A stretch of 64,000 nucleotides of DNA from Stella humosa (lineage in GTDB: Bacteria; Pseudomonadota; Alphaproteobacteria; ATCC43930; Allostellaceae): positions 1,748,001-1,812,000 of the forward strand of contig NZ_AP019700.1 in the NCBI RefSeq assembly GCF_006738645.1, written 5' to 3'. Every line of letters starts with the position of its first letter. The stretch's first letter is position 1. This document shows, one piece after another, positions 8,033 to 17,314 of the stretch. The position numbers and the translations under genes are program-made. The notes below the pieces were generated by a model that was not told where the DNA came from, ran no database searches, and saw only the letters and a list, made by a program, of their open reading frames with translations.

Positions 8033-10051
8033 ATGGCCGCCAAGGACTCGATCCGTACCACCTGCCCGCGCGACTGCTACGACGGGTGCGGCATCGTCGT
8101 GCAGCGCCGCGACGGGCGCATTGCCCGCGTCCTGGGCGACCCGGACCATCCGGTCAGCCGGGGCGGTCTCTGCGGCAAGTGCGCCATCGCCTACAACGGC
8201 GCCTGGCTGGACGAGAACCGGCGGCTGCTGCGCCCCCTGCGGCGGACGGGCGCCAAGGGATCGGGCGCGTTCGAGCCGGTATCGTGGGAAACGGCATTGG
8301 CCGACATCGCCGGCCGCCTGACGGCGATCGCGGACGGCCCGGGCGGCGAGGCGGTGGTCCACGCCCACTACACCGGCACTTGCTCGATCGTCGCCACCGG
8401 CTTTCCCAACCGCTTCTTCAACCGGTTGGGGGCGACCGAGGTCGAGCCCGACACGGTCTGCAACAATGCCGGCTATGTCGCGCTCGAATATGTCTACGGC
8501 ACGGCGGTGAAGGGCTTCGATCCGCGCACCGCCAAGGATGCGTCCGCCATCCTGGTCTGGGGCTGCAACCCGTCGGCTTCGGCCCCGCACGCCCATCGCT
8601 ACTGGCTGCCGGAGGCGCCGGGCAAGAAGATCGTCGTCGACCCGGTGCGCCACGACACCGCGCGTGCAGCCGACCTGCACCTGCAACCCTTTCCCGGCAG
8701 CGATGCCGCGCTGGCCTTCGCGCTGATGCATGTGCTGCGGCGCGAGGGGCGGGTCGACACGGGCTTCCTGGAGGCCCACGCGCTCGGCTGGGGCGAGCTG
8801 TCGCCGCTGCTCGACCCCTGCACGCCGGAATGGGGGGAGGCCAATACCGGCGTGCCGGCGGCCGACATCGTCGAGGCAGCAAGGCTCTATGGCGCCGGGC
8901 CGTCGCTGCTGTGGATCGGGCAGGGGCTCCAGCGCCAGCCCCAGGGCGGCAACATCGTGCGCGCGGTGTCGCTGCTGCCGGCCGTCACCGGCAACATCGG
9001 CAAGCCGGGGGCCGGCGTCTACTACCTGAACGGCAAGGGCGCCACGCGCGGCATGGAGCTGGGATCGGTCTCGGCCGCCCATCTGCGCCGCGGGCCCGCC
9101 CGCTCGATCGGCCATATGGGCCTGGCCGGCCACCTGGCCGACCCGGCCAGGTCCAGCGCCTTCTTCTGCTGGAACATGAACGTCGCGGCGTCCGCCCCCA
9201 ACCAGACGGCGCTGCTGGCCGCGCTGGCGCGCGAGGACCTGTTCACCGTCGTCGTCGACCCCTTCATGACCGACACGGCGCGCCTGGCGGACTATGTCCT
9301 GCCGGCGGCCAGCTTCCTGGAGTTCGACGACCTGGCCGGGTCCTACTTCCACATCTCGCTGGGCGCCCAGGTGAAGGCGGCCGAGCCGATGGGCGAGAGC
9401 CTGCCAAATTCCGAGATCTTCCGGCGCCTCGCTGGGGCCATGGGCTATGACGAGCCGGAGTTGCAGGAAAGCGACCGCGCCATCATCGACCGCCAGCTCG
9501 CCCTGGCCCTGCCGGGGACCAGCTTCGAGGACCTGGCCGCGGTCGGCACCATGCCGGTCGGGGCGGAAGCCGCGATCTTCTTCGCCGACCACCAGTTCCC
9601 GACGCCGAGCGGCCGGATCGAGATCGCCAGTGCCGCCGCCGAACTGGCCGGCCACGGCCGCCTGCCGAGCCCCATGGCCGACGCGCGCCCCGCGGCGGGC
9701 CGCCTGCGCCTGCTGACGCCGGCCTCGCGCTGGCTGATGAATTCCAGCTACGGCAACGATGCGGGCATCGCCGGCAAGCTGGGGGCGGCCCAGGTGATCC
9801 TCCATCCCGACGACGCCGAGGCGCGCGGGTTGGTCGCCGGCGACCAGGTGACCCTGCGCAACGCCACCGGCAGCCTGTCGCTTCGCCTGGCGGTGGCCGA
9901 GATCGTGCCGCCGGGCGTGGCACTGTCGGACAAGTCGCGCTGGCTCGACGGCGGCGCCAACGTCAACGTCCTGAACCCCGGCCTGGAATCCGACATGGGC
10001 CGCAGCACGGCGCTGCACGGTGTCGAGGTCGAGGTCTCCAAGGCCGCTTAG
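8033..10051 (+). CDS. Molybdopterin-dependent oxidoreductase (DMSO reductase family)
   Basis: The 672-residue protein begins with a [4Fe-4S] motif: Cys11, Cys15, Cys19 and, after a spacer, GLCGKC (Cys47, Cys50). The molybdopterin oxidoreductase domain follows (WETALADIAGRL; GCNPSASAPHAH; VTGNIGKPGAGVYYLNG), then a molydopterin dinucleotide-binding domain near the C-terminus (LLTPASRWLMNSSYGND; HPDDAEARGLVAGD). There is no Tat signal, so it is probably cytoplasmic. The electron partner and substrate are not shown by neighbours; formate dehydrogenase-like and other uncharacterised members share this layout. It appears to be a single-gene unit. Confidence 0.88.
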   Translation: MAAKDSIRTTCPRDCYDGCGIVVQRRDGRIARVLGDPDHPVSRGGLCGKCAIAYNGAWLDENRRLLRPLRRTGAKGSGAFEPVSWETALADIAGRLTAIADGPGGEAVVHAHYTGTCSIVATGFPNRFFNRLGATEVEPDTVCNNAGYVALEYVYGTAVKGFDPRTAKDASAILVWGCNPSASAPHAHRYWLPEAPGKKIVVDPVRHDTARAADLHLQPFPGSDAALAFALMHVLRREGRVDTGFLEAHALGWGELSPLLDPCTPEWGEANTGVPAADIVEAARLYGAGPSLLWIGQGLQRQPQGGNIVRAVSLLPAVTGNIGKPGAGVYYLNGKGATRGMELGSVSAAHLRRGPARSIGHMGLAGHLADPARSSAFFCWNMNVAASAPNQTALLAALAREDLFTVVVDPFMTDTARLADYVLPAASFLEFDDLAGSYFHISLGAQVKAAEPMGESLPNSEIFRRLAGAMGYDEPELQESDRAIIDRQLALALPGTSFEDLAAVGTMPVGAEAAIFFADHQFPTPSGRIEIASAAAELAGHGRLPSPMADARPAAGRLRLLTPASRWLMNSSYGNDAGIAGKLGAAQVILHPDDAEARGLVAGDQVTLRNATGSLSLRLAVAEIVPPGVALSDKSRWLDGGANVNVLNPGLESDMGRSTALHGVEVEVSKAA

Positions 10052-10137
10052 GGGGATGGCCGGTCCCGTGCTAGCCTGGGGGCGGTCTAATCACAGGCGG
10101 CCGCCCCTCGCTGGAGGACGCGGCCCGGGAGGTCGAC

Positions 10138-10482
10138 ATGCGCGCCTTCGCCATCACCATGCTGGCCGTCGTCGCGGCCGGCCCCGCGGCCGCCGCCACG
10201 CTGGGCTACACCATCGCCAATCATGTCTGCGCGGCAGCCAAGCACAGCCTTGAAATGACGACGGCGGAACTGGCCGAGTTCAACGCCGGCCCGGTGACGG
10301 GCAGCTATGGCGGGTCCAACGAGACTTTCGGCTTCTCCCACACCAGTTCAAGCACCAGCAGCGGCGGCGCCTGCACCATCCGGGTCAGCCTGGGCATGAC
10401 CGTGGTGTCCTGCAAAGTGCACCCGGTGGACCTGTCTGGCCGCACGCTGACGATGAGCGCCGCCTACGGCAACTGTCCCTAG
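10138..10482 (+). CDS. Small secreted cysteine-containing protein, unknown
   Basis: The 114-residue product has a clear signal peptide (MRAFAITMLAVVAAGPAAAA). The mature part holds four Cys (NHVCAA, GGACTI, VSCKV, GNCP), enough for two disulfides, and a Gly/Ser/Thr-rich middle. No family is recognised. GGGAGG precedes the ATG. Confidence 0.6.
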   Translation: MRAFAITMLAVVAAGPAAAATLGYTIANHVCAAAKHSLEMTTAELAEFNAGPVTGSYGGSNETFGFSHTSSSTSSGGACTIRVSLGMTVVSCKVHPVDLSGRTLTMSAAYGNCP

Positions 10483-10585
10483 CGGCATGCCTTGATCGGG
10501 TGGCGGACCGGCTGGTTATATTGCGACGGCCGGTCCCGCCGCTCCGCGCGGGGGACAAGCCGTTCGATCTGGCAGGAGCCCCGAC

Positions 10586-10966
10586 ATGCCGTCCCGACTT
10601 GCGCTGGCCGCGTTCGCCCTTGCGACCATCGTCGCCTCGTCCGCGGCAGAAGCGGGATACAGGCTGTGCGTTCGGGCCGGCGGCTTCAACAGCCGGCACG
10701 AGCCGAATGTGATCCTGTCGATCGGCGGCACCTTGTTCGTCGCCCCGAACGGGGGCTACTGGAACCCGGGCTACGCCCACTACGACAGTTGCTTTGACAG
10801 TGCCGCCCATGGCGATGCCAAGATCGGCTGGTCGAGCCCGCGCTATCCTTGCGTCGGCGCCAACATCCCCGAGGGCCAGGAGAGCGAGGTCTGGTACGTC
10901 GTCGATGCCGCTGTGGCCGATCCCAGTCTCGGCGGGCGGATGCCGACCTGTAGACGCAGCCAGTAA
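10586..10966 (+). CDS. Small secreted protein, unknown
   Basis: The 126-residue product starts with a signal peptide (MPSRLALAAFALATIVASSAAEA) and has four Cys in the mature part (RLCVRA, DSCFDS, YPCVGA, PTCRRS). AGGAG lies a few bases before the ATG. It follows another small Cys-containing secreted protein by about 100 bases, but the two are not obviously similar. Function unknown. Confidence 0.6.
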   Translation: MPSRLALAAFALATIVASSAAEAGYRLCVRAGGFNSRHEPNVILSIGGTLFVAPNGGYWNPGYAHYDSCFDSAAHGDAKIGWSSPRYPCVGANIPEGQESEVWYVVDAAVADPSLGGRMPTCRRSQ

Positions 10967-11010
10967 GGCCGGCCGGTGCGGGCGCGGCCTGCCCCACAGC
11001 CCTTGCCCCT

Positions 11011-11382
11011 CTATGGACGCGCCGCCAATACGCGGCCGATGGCCTCGATCAGGCGGCTGGCCTTGAACGGCTTGGACACGAAGGGGACGTCCAGGAATTC
11101 CGCCGGGACGCCACCGGGTCCATAGCCGCTGGCAAAGATGAACGGAATGCCGAGCGACCGCAGCGCGCGGGCCACCAGGCTGCCGTCCTGCCCGTTCAGG
11201 TTGAGGTCCAGCACGGCGACATCGAACTGCTCGCGGTCCGTTGCAATGATCGCGGCCTCGAGATCGGCGACCGGAATGACGGCCGCGCAGCCGGCCGCGG
11301 CCAGCATGCCTTCGATCAGCATCGCGATCAGCACTTCGTCCTCGACCACCAGGACACGGATACCGGCCAGTGCTGATTGCAT
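11011..11382 (-). CDS. Single-domain response regulator
   Basis: The 123-residue protein is a receiver domain only: acidic pocket VLVVEDEVLIA, phospho-acceptor Asp in FDVAVLDLNLNG, a conserved Thr/Ser-position segment FIFASGYG and Lys in VSKPFKASRLI. There is no output domain, so it probably works by phosphorelay or protein interaction. No histidine kinase is adjacent, and the pair at 12.3-14.4 kb is separate. The start at MQSALAGIR puts the first beta strand at the expected distance. The gene diverges from the OsmC gene across a 293-base gap that holds no other supported gene. Confidence 0.85.
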   Translation of the reverse strand: MQSALAGIRVLVVEDEVLIAMLIEGMLAAAGCAAVIPVADLEAAIIATDREQFDVAVLDLNLNGQDGSLVARALRSLGIPFIFASGYGPGGVPAEFLDVPFVSKPFKASRLIEAIGRVLAARP

Positions 11383-11675
11383 TTTGCCTGTCCAGTACCA
11401 GCGGGGTGGGGACGGGACGACCCTATACCCTATGCGGCGATATTCAATGAGAGGGAAAAGCTCGCGCGCTGGTCCCGGCTGCCGTCCCGCGATCGGCCGG
11501 CGCACAGGTTGCCGCGATGGCCGGAAGTTGCCATCCCAGGGGCCGGTGGCGCATGTCGGGGTGTTCCTACGCAGCAGGATCAATAGGATAGGGTGGCAGG
11601 AGCCCCAGCATGCGCAGCCCCGCGGCGGCGAGGCGGACCATGCCGAGGAATCTGTCCGGCGTGGAGGAGTGCAAG

Positions 11676-12077
11676 ATGCAGACTGCAACGGTCGAGATCA
11701 GGAATGTCGAGGGCACAGAAGCCGCTCTAGGCTGGGCGGGCAGCCATACCCTCGTAATCGATCGAGCCATGGGCAGAGTCGGCGGTCTCGGACTGGGATT
11801 CAATGGTGCCGAGTTGCTGGGCCTTACGATCGGCGGCTGCTTCGCCAACGATCTGCGATACGTCGCCGCTGATCGAGGTCTGAAGATCAAGGAGATCAGC
11901 ATCTCCGTGGAAGTCAGATTGCAGGGTGACCCGATCATCGCCACCGAAGCGGTTCTGCGCGTCTCCGTTCAGGCGGCAGACGGTTCGGATTGCGCCGATC
12001 TCATCCGCCGAACGAGTGAGATATCGATGGCCATGAACTCCCTGAACCGGGGAGTTGCGGTGACGCTTGCCGGCTAG
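11676..12077 (+). CDS. OsmC-family protein
   Basis: The 133-residue product fits a single OsmC/Ohr domain: an N-terminal strand MQTATVEIRNVEGTEAALG, the central helix around NGAELLGLTIGGCFANDL containing the family Cys, and a C-terminal strand/helix pair. OsmC-type proteins reduce organic hydroperoxides with a pair of Cys; I see one in GGCFAND and another in GSDCADL, so peroxidase activity is plausible but not certain. GGAGGAG lies 8 bases before the ATG and decides the start. Confidence 0.75.
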   Translation: MQTATVEIRNVEGTEAALGWAGSHTLVIDRAMGRVGGLGLGFNGAELLGLTIGGCFANDLRYVAADRGLKIKEISISVEVRLQGDPIIATEAVLRVSVQAADGSDCADLIRRTSEISMAMNSLNRGVAVTLAG

Positions 12078-12105
12078 CGCCCCTAACCCATCTGCCGCCG
12101 CCCGA

Positions 12106-12149
12106 GATTGTCCCACCTTTCGGCGTGATGCTGTGCCAGTGGGACAATC
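12106..12149. repeat. 10-bp inverted repeat between osmC-like gene and tRNA-Leu
   Basis: GATTGTCCCA (12106-12115) and TGGGACAATC (12140-12149) are perfect inverted arms separated by 24 bases. The element lies just after the OsmC stop and before an A-run at about 12155. It may end transcription from one or both sides, or be a protein site. Confidence 0.45.
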
Positions 12150-12188
12150 AGAGCAAAAAAGCCAATGATTGCAGGTGGTCCGAAAGGA

Positions 12189-12273
12189 TGGTGGCCCCTG
12201 CCGGGGTCGAACCGGCACGCCCGAGGGCTCGCGATTTTAAGTCGCGTGCGTCTACCAGTTCCGCCAAGGGGCC
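12189..12273 (-). tRNA. tRNA-Leu (anticodon TAA)
   Basis: Read on the minus strand, GGCCCCT pairs with AGGGGCC, followed by discriminator A and an encoded CCA. The anticodon arm is CGCGA-CTTAAAA-TCGCG, giving anticodon TAA. A variable arm of the long class II type and the T loop GGTTCGACC are present. Length is 85 bases including CCA. Confidence 0.96.
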
Positions 12274-12332
12274 ACGGCCGGTGCCAGCCTGTTTAGCGCC
12301 CGTGGCGGGTGCCGGCAATCGGGCCGGGGCGG

Positions 12333-13730
12333 CTACTTCGCTGGCGGCCGCGCGTCGCGGATCGGCGGGAAGCGCAGGGTGACGGCCAGGCCGGGGGCGT
12401 TGTCGGCCAGGGTCAGCTCGGCGCCGTGCATCTTGGCCACCGCCTGGACCAGGCTGAGCCCGAGGCCGTTGCCGGGGGTGGAGCGGCTCTGCTCCAGGCG
12501 GACGAACCGGGCCAGCACCGCCTCGCGCGATTCGGGCGGAATGCCCGGCCCCGTGTCGGTGACCGTGATCTCGGCCCCAAGCGGGGTATCGGCGGTACGC
12601 ACCGTGATGGCGCCGGGGGCGGGGGCGTACTTGATGGCGTTGTCGAGCAGGTTGGCGACGGCCTGGGACATCAGGTGGCGGTCGGCGCGCGCGACCGCCA
12701 CGCCGGCATGGGCGACCGTCAGGGTCAGGCCCTTCTCCTCGGCGAGCGGCTCGTACAGCTCGGCCACATGGTCGACCAGCGGCGCCAGTTCGGTGCGTGC
12801 GAGGGATTCCGCCTTGGAGCCGGACTCGGCCTCGGCGATCGACAGCATGGCGTTGAAGGTGGCGATCAGCCGGTCGGCCTCGTCGATCGTCTCCTGGATC
12901 GCCTCGCGGTAGCGCGCCTCGTCCGGCTTCTCGATCAACGTCACTTCCAGGCGCGCGCGCAGCCGGTTCAGCGGCGTGCGCATGTCGTGGGCGATGTTGT
13001 TCGTCACCTGGCGCATGCCGCCCATCAGCCGCTCGATCTGGTCCAGCATGGCGTTGAGGTTGAGGGCCAACTGGTCGAACTCGTCGCCCTTACCGGTCAC
13101 CGGCACGCGCTGCTGCAGGTCGCCCGCGCGAATCTCGCCGCTGGTGCGGTTGATGGCGTCGACGCGGCGCATCAGGTGGCGGCTGACCCAGTAGCCGCCC
13201 ATCAGCCCGAAGGCCAGCGTCAGCGCCAGCGACCAGGCGATCGCGCCGATCACCCGCTCGCGAAACTCGCTGCGCTCCTTGGTGTCGCGGCCGACCAGCA
13301 GCCGGAAGCCGTTCGGCAGGTCGAATGCCATCGCCATGGTCTGGCGCTTCTCGGAGCGGTCGCCGACCCGGACGGACAGCGGGAACTCGACCAGCCCGCG
13401 GCGGTCGCGCAGCTCCGGCGGCCAGACCGACAGGTTGCCGGTCACCCGCTCGAAGCGGGGGCCGACGACGATGTAGCGCATCTCGTCCGCCCGGTCGCCC
13501 TTGGACCGTTCCTCGATCACGCGCACCAGGCCGACGATGCCCCATTGCCGGTACTGCTCGCGCAGGCCGGTCAGCTCGGCCTCGATGATCTGCTCGCTCT
13601 CGCGGTCGATGGCGCCCGACGTCGCCCAATAGATGAAGCCCAGCAGGGTCGCCGACGACGCGACGAAAATCGCGAGGTAGGCGAGCGCCAGCCGGAAGGT
13701 GGTGGTGCGGAGCGCGTTACGCGGGCTCAC
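12333..13730 (-). CDS. Sensor histidine kinase
   Basis: The 465-residue protein has two membrane helices (about 14-36 and 161-181) around a periplasmic region of roughly 120 residues, a HAMP domain (182-235), a HisKA domain with His248 in NNIAHDMRTPLNR, and an ATPase domain (N box NLLDNAIKYAP, G1 DTGPGIPPE, G2 GNGLGLSLV). Its start overlaps the end of the response regulator gene by 14 bases, so the two are translationally coupled. The periplasmic sensing region gives no clear ligand. Association with degP suggests envelope stress sensing, which is an inference from context. Confidence 0.93.
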   Translation of the reverse strand: MSPRNALRTTTFRLALAYLAIFVASSATLLGFIYWATSGAIDRESEQIIEAELTGLREQYRQWGIVGLVRVIEERSKGDRADEMRYIVVGPRFERVTGNLSVWPPELRDRRGLVEFPLSVRVGDRSEKRQTMAMAFDLPNGFRLLVGRDTKERSEFRERVIGAIAWSLALTLAFGLMGGYWVSRHLMRRVDAINRTSGEIRAGDLQQRVPVTGKGDEFDQLALNLNAMLDQIERLMGGMRQVTNNIAHDMRTPLNRLRARLEVTLIEKPDEARYREAIQETIDEADRLIATFNAMLSIAEAESGSKAESLARTELAPLVDHVAELYEPLAEEKGLTLTVAHAGVAVARADRHLMSQAVANLLDNAIKYAPAPGAITVRTADTPLGAEITVTDTGPGIPPESREAVLARFVRLEQSRSTPGNGLGLSLVQAVAKMHGAELTLADNAPGLAVTLRFPPIRDARPPAK

Positions 13731-14394
13731 GCAGGCAGTATCCGGCGCCGCGCACCGTGTTCAGCAGGGGCTTGTCGAAGCCCCGGTCGATCTTCTGCCG
13801 CAACCGGCTGACATGGACGTCGATGACGTTCGTCTGCGGGTCGAAATGATAGTCCCAGACCTTCTCCAGCAGCATGGTGCGGGTCACCACCTGGCCGGCA
13901 TGGCGCATCAGGCATTCCAGCAGGCGGAACTCGCGTGGCAGCAGGTCGATCACCTGGCCGCGGCGCTTCACGGTGCGCGACAGCAGGTCCATCTCCAGGT
14001 CGCCCACGATCAGGCGCGTGGTCGGCTGGCCCGACTGGCCGCGCCGCAGCACCGCCTCCAGCCGCGCCAGCAGCTCGGCGAAGGCATAGGGCTTGGCCAG
14101 GTAGTCATCGCCGCCGGCCTTCAGCCCCATCACCCGGTCGTCGACCTCGCCCATCGCCGACAGGATCAGCACCGGCATCGTCCGTCCCTGGCGACGCAGC
14201 GTCTCGACGATGGTCAGCCCGTCCATGCCGGGCAGCATGCGATCGACGACGAGCGCGTCATAGGGCTGCGAGGAGGCCAGGAACATGCCGTCCGTGCCGG
14301 TCGCCGCATGATCGACGACATAGCCCGACTCCTCCAGCCCCTTCACCAGGTAGGCGGCGGCTTCGCGGTCGTCCTCGATGACCAGAATCTTCAT
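13717..14394 (-). CDS. OmpR-family response regulator
   Basis: The 225-residue protein has a receiver domain (MKILVIEDDREAA; phospho-Asp in DALVVDRMLPGMDG; Lys in YLAKPYAFAELLARL) and a C-terminal winged helix (LLPREFRLLECLMRH; VWDYHFDPQTNVIDVHVSRL; VRGAGYCL). The start at MKIL is the family start; an upstream alternative at 14439 adds 15 atypical residues. It lies downstream of degP and a small membrane protein gene and overlaps the kinase gene. Confidence 0.95.
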   Translation of the reverse strand: MKILVIEDDREAAAYLVKGLEESGYVVDHAATGTDGMFLASSQPYDALVVDRMLPGMDGLTIVETLRRQGRTMPVLILSAMGEVDDRVMGLKAGGDDYLAKPYAFAELLARLEAVLRRGQSGQPTTRLIVGDLEMDLLSRTVKRRGQVIDLLPREFRLLECLMRHAGQVVTRTMLLEKVWDYHFDPQTNVIDVHVSRLRQKIDRGFDKPLLNTVRGAGYCLREPA

Positions 14395-14478
14395 GCCGAT
14401 GCTGAGGTTGGGGCGGATGGCGGATGCGGCGGCGACCATAGCGCGATTCTCCGGGCTTTCTCGGGTCGGATTGCGGGC

Positions 14479-14721
14479 TCAGTGCCCGTTCCCGGCGGCG
14501 CGGGGCGGCTGCCCGGCGCCCGGCGTCTCTTCCCGCAAGGCCGGCTCGTCCGGGATGACGGCGGCATTGCCCTCGATCACGGGCCCACGCGCGAGGCGAT
14601 CGCGCTTGCGGGCGAACAGCAGGCCCAGCGCCGACAGCAGGACGAGGGTGAAGACCAGCGAGATCACGAACAGGGTGCCGATGACGATCAGCGGCATCAG
14701 GTGGCGCAGCACTAACGGCAT
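14479..14721 (-). CDS. Small single-pass membrane protein
   Basis: The 80-residue product is one long hydrophobic helix (LMPLIVIGTLFVISLVFTL) followed by a basic stretch (FARKRDRLARG) and a Pro/Gly-rich cytoplasmic tail. It sits between degP and the two-component pair on the same strand. No family recognised; it could be a small regulator of the adjacent kinase or protease, but nothing in its sequence proves it. Confidence 0.55.
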   Translation of the reverse strand: MPLVLRHLMPLIVIGTLFVISLVFTLVLLSALGLLFARKRDRLARGPVIEGNAAVIPDEPALREETPGAGQPPRAAGNGH

Positions 14722-14760
14722 GACGGGTTCCGGGTCGGGGATGCAAAGGCGGGCGAACCG

Positions 14761-14792
14761 CCGCCGCCCGCCCGGGGACGGGCGGGCGGCGG
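14761..14792 (-). terminator. Strong GC hairpin just after degP
   Basis: CCGCCGCCCGCCC and GGGCGGGCGGCGG are perfect 13-bp inverted arms with a 6-base loop, starting 11 bases after the degP stop codon. No T-run follows on the minus strand, so it may stabilise the degP message or reduce read-through into the downstream genes rather than stop transcription fully. Confidence 0.55.
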
Positions 14793-14803
14793 CGGCCGTC
14801 GGT

Positions 14804-16351
14804 TCAGGCCTGGCCGAGCGGCAGGGCCACGAACCGTTCCGTTCCCTGCCGGTTGACCAGCAGCAGGATGCTCTTGCGGCGCTCGCCCTGGGCAGCCGTC
14901 ACGCGCTCGGCCACCTCGTCGGGGTTGGACACGTTGCGACCGCCGATCTTCACGATCACGTCGCCCGCCCGGATGCCCTTGTCGGCCGCCGCACTGTCGG
15001 ATTCTACCTTCTGCACCAGCACGCCGCGGACGCTGGCCGGGATGCGATGCTCGCGCCGCGCCTCCTGGTCGAGCGGGGCCAGCGCCAGGCCCAGCTTGCC
15101 GGACTGCTCGTCGGCCGCCGGGTCGTCGTTGGCCGCCGCCTTCTCGGCGTCGAGGCGCGCGATGTTGGCGGTCAGGCGCACTTCCTTGCCGTCGCGCCAG
15201 ACGACCACCTCGCTGCGGCTGCCGGCGGTCGTCATGGCGACGGCCTGGGTCAGATCGCGCACCCGGTCGACCGCGCGGTTGTTGAAGCCGACGATGACAT
15301 CGCCCTGGCGCACGCCGGCCTTTAGGGCCGGGCTGTCGCCCTGGACGCTGGTGACGAGCGCGCCGCGCGGCCGGTCGAGCGAGACGCTGTCGGCGATGTC
15401 GGGCGTGACCGGCTGGATCTGCACGCCGAGCCAGCCGCGCTCCACCTTGCCGGTCGCCTTCAGCTGCTCGATGACCGGCTTGGCCAGGTTGGACGGCACG
15501 GCGAAGCCGATGCCGACGCTGCCGCCGTTCGGCGAGTAGATGGCCGTGTTGATGCCGATCACCTCGCCCGCCAGGTTGAAGGTCGGGCCGCCGGAATTGC
15601 CGCGGTTGATGGATGCGTCGATCTGCAGGTAGTCGTCGAACGGGCCGGACTGCAGGTCGCGGCCGCGCGCCGACAGCACGCCCACCGTCACCGTGCCGCC
15701 CAGGCCGAACGGGTTGCCGACCGCGACCACCCAGTCGCCGACGCGGGCCCGGTTGGAATCGCCCATCGCGACATAGGGCAGGGGGCGGCCGGCATCGACC
15801 TTCAGTACCGCCAGGTCGGTCTTGGGGTCCCGGCCGATCAGCTTGGCCTTCAGTTCGGTGCCGTCCTGCATCGTCACCGTGATCTCGTCGGCGCCGTCGA
15901 TGACGTGGTTGTTGGTGACGATGAAGCCGGCGGGATCGACGACGAAGCCGGAGCCGGCCGCGCGCGCCTTGCGGTCGGGGGCGCTGGGGCCGCGGCCCTG
16001 GCGGCCGGCGCCCGGACCCTGCTCGAAGTAGCGGCGGAAGAGCTCGTTGAGCGGCGAGCCCTCGGGGAACTGCGGCAGGCCCATCTCGCCGCTGCCGCCG
16101 CCGCGCACCGCGCGCTCGGTGGACACGTTGACGACGGCCGGGGATACCCGGTCCGACAGGTCGGCGAAGCTGGGCAGGACGGCCGCCAGCCCCGGCGGGG
16201 CGGTGATCGGCGCCTGTGCCGGCTGGGCGATGGCGAAGGGAATGACCGACATGGTGGCCGCCGCCAGGGCTGCACCCAGGGCAGGGGCCGCCGCCGCACG
16301 GGAGAGCCGGCGCAGGGTGCCGCCGCGCTGCAAGGGAACGATCGAGGACAT
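14804..16351 (-). CDS. degP: DegP/HtrA-family periplasmic serine protease (Do)
   Basis: The 515-residue protein has an N-terminal export segment (about 15-42), a trypsin-like domain with triad His149 (TNNHVIDGADE), Asp179 (KTDLAVLKV) and Ser253 (NRGNSGGP), then two PDZ domains (roughly 300-390 and 415-510). Members degrade or refold damaged envelope proteins. GGAGG precedes the ATG. It heads a same-strand group with a small membrane protein and an OmpR-type two-component system, an arrangement consistent with envelope-stress control. Confidence 0.95.
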   Translation of the reverse strand: MSSIVPLQRGGTLRRLSRAAAAPALGAALAAATMSVIPFAIAQPAQAPITAPPGLAAVLPSFADLSDRVSPAVVNVSTERAVRGGGSGEMGLPQFPEGSPLNELFRRYFEQGPGAGRQGRGPSAPDRKARAAGSGFVVDPAGFIVTNNHVIDGADEITVTMQDGTELKAKLIGRDPKTDLAVLKVDAGRPLPYVAMGDSNRARVGDWVVAVGNPFGLGGTVTVGVLSARGRDLQSGPFDDYLQIDASINRGNSGGPTFNLAGEVIGINTAIYSPNGGSVGIGFAVPSNLAKPVIEQLKATGKVERGWLGVQIQPVTPDIADSVSLDRPRGALVTSVQGDSPALKAGVRQGDVIVGFNNRAVDRVRDLTQAVAMTTAGSRSEVVVWRDGKEVRLTANIARLDAEKAAANDDPAADEQSGKLGLALAPLDQEARREHRIPASVRGVLVQKVESDSAAADKGIRAGDVIVKIGGRNVSNPDEVAERVTAAQGERRKSILLLVNRQGTERFVALPLGQA

Positions 16352-16512
16352 GCTGTGGGAACCTCCGCTTACCGAAAGTCTCTATCGGTGATGGCCAATG
16401 TGGACCCGGCAGGCTTTCGGTGGCCTTAAGGACGCATTAATTCGCTGTCATTCGCGCGGGCCTCGGCAGGGGGCATTGGCGACGGGCCGCAGGCCTGATA
16501 CCGAATTCACCC

Positions 16513-17307
16513 ATGGAACCTTCCGTACTGGTCTCCGTCGCCGACGCGATCGCCGAGGTGACGCTCAACCGGCCCGCCGTCCTCAACGCGCTCGACGAGG
16601 CGATGGCGGCCGAACTGGTGGCCGCGCTGGCCAGCATCGAGCATGATCGCGCCATCCGCGTCGTGGTGCTGAAGGGGGCCGGACCCGGCTTCATGGCCGG
16701 CGGCGACGTGAAGCTGTTCGCCGGCATGGCCCAGCAGCCGCCCGACGAACGCCGGGCTCGCCTGAACGGTCTGATCCACGCCTTCCATCCGGCGGTCGCA
16801 TTGCTGCGGCGGATGCCCCAGCCGGTGATCGCCCAAGTCCATGGCGTGGCCGCCGGGGCCGGGATGAGCCTGATGGCCGCGACCGACCTGGCGGTGGCGG
16901 CGGCCTCCACCACCTTCACGCTGGCCTATGCCCGGATCGGCGTCAGCCCCGATGGCGGCTCGACCTGGTTCCTGCCGCGGCTGGTCGGCCAGCGCCGCGC
17001 GATGGAACTGGCGCTGCTGCCCGATCGCTTCGACGCCGCCCGGGCCGAGGCGATCGGCCTCGTCAATCGCGTCGTTCCCGACGATCGCCTGCCGGAAGAG
17101 ACGCGCGCCATCGCGCGCCGCCTGGCAGCCGGCCCGCGATCGGCCTTCGCCGCGACCAAGCGCCTCATCAACCAGTCGTTGGAAACCGGCTTTGCAGCGC
17201 AGCTCGCGGCCGAGCAGGAAAGCTTCGCCAACCTGTCCGCCACCCCCGACTTCGCCGAGGGCGTGACCGCCTTCGCCCAGAAGCGCGCGCCGGTGTTCGA
17301 GCCCTAG
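16513..17307 (+). CDS. Enoyl-CoA hydratase/isomerase family protein
   Basis: The 264-residue protein shows the crotonase fold: oxyanion-hole segments FMAGGDVKLF and GVAAGAGMSLMAATDLAVA, followed by YARIGVSPDGGSTWFLPRLVG. In the last segment Asp replaces one of the two catalytic Glu of classical hydratases, as often seen in isomerases and hydrolases of this superfamily. The exact reaction is undetermined. It is not in an operon with other fatty-acid genes here. Confidence 0.88.
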   Translation: MEPSVLVSVADAIAEVTLNRPAVLNALDEAMAAELVAALASIEHDRAIRVVVLKGAGPGFMAGGDVKLFAGMAQQPPDERRARLNGLIHAFHPAVALLRRMPQPVIAQVHGVAAGAGMSLMAATDLAVAAASTTFTLAYARIGVSPDGGSTWFLPRLVGQRRAMELALLPDRFDAARAEAIGLVNRVVPDDRLPEETRAIARRLAAGPRSAFAATKRLINQSLETGFAAQLAAEQESFANLSATPDFAEGVTAFAQKRAPVFEP

Positions 17308-17314
17308 GGGCCGG

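Noticed and set aside
8000-10018. A 672-codon minus-strand frame opposite the molybdopterin oxidoreductase
   Set aside because: The plus-strand frame carries a complete cofactor-binding enzyme; the other has no motif.
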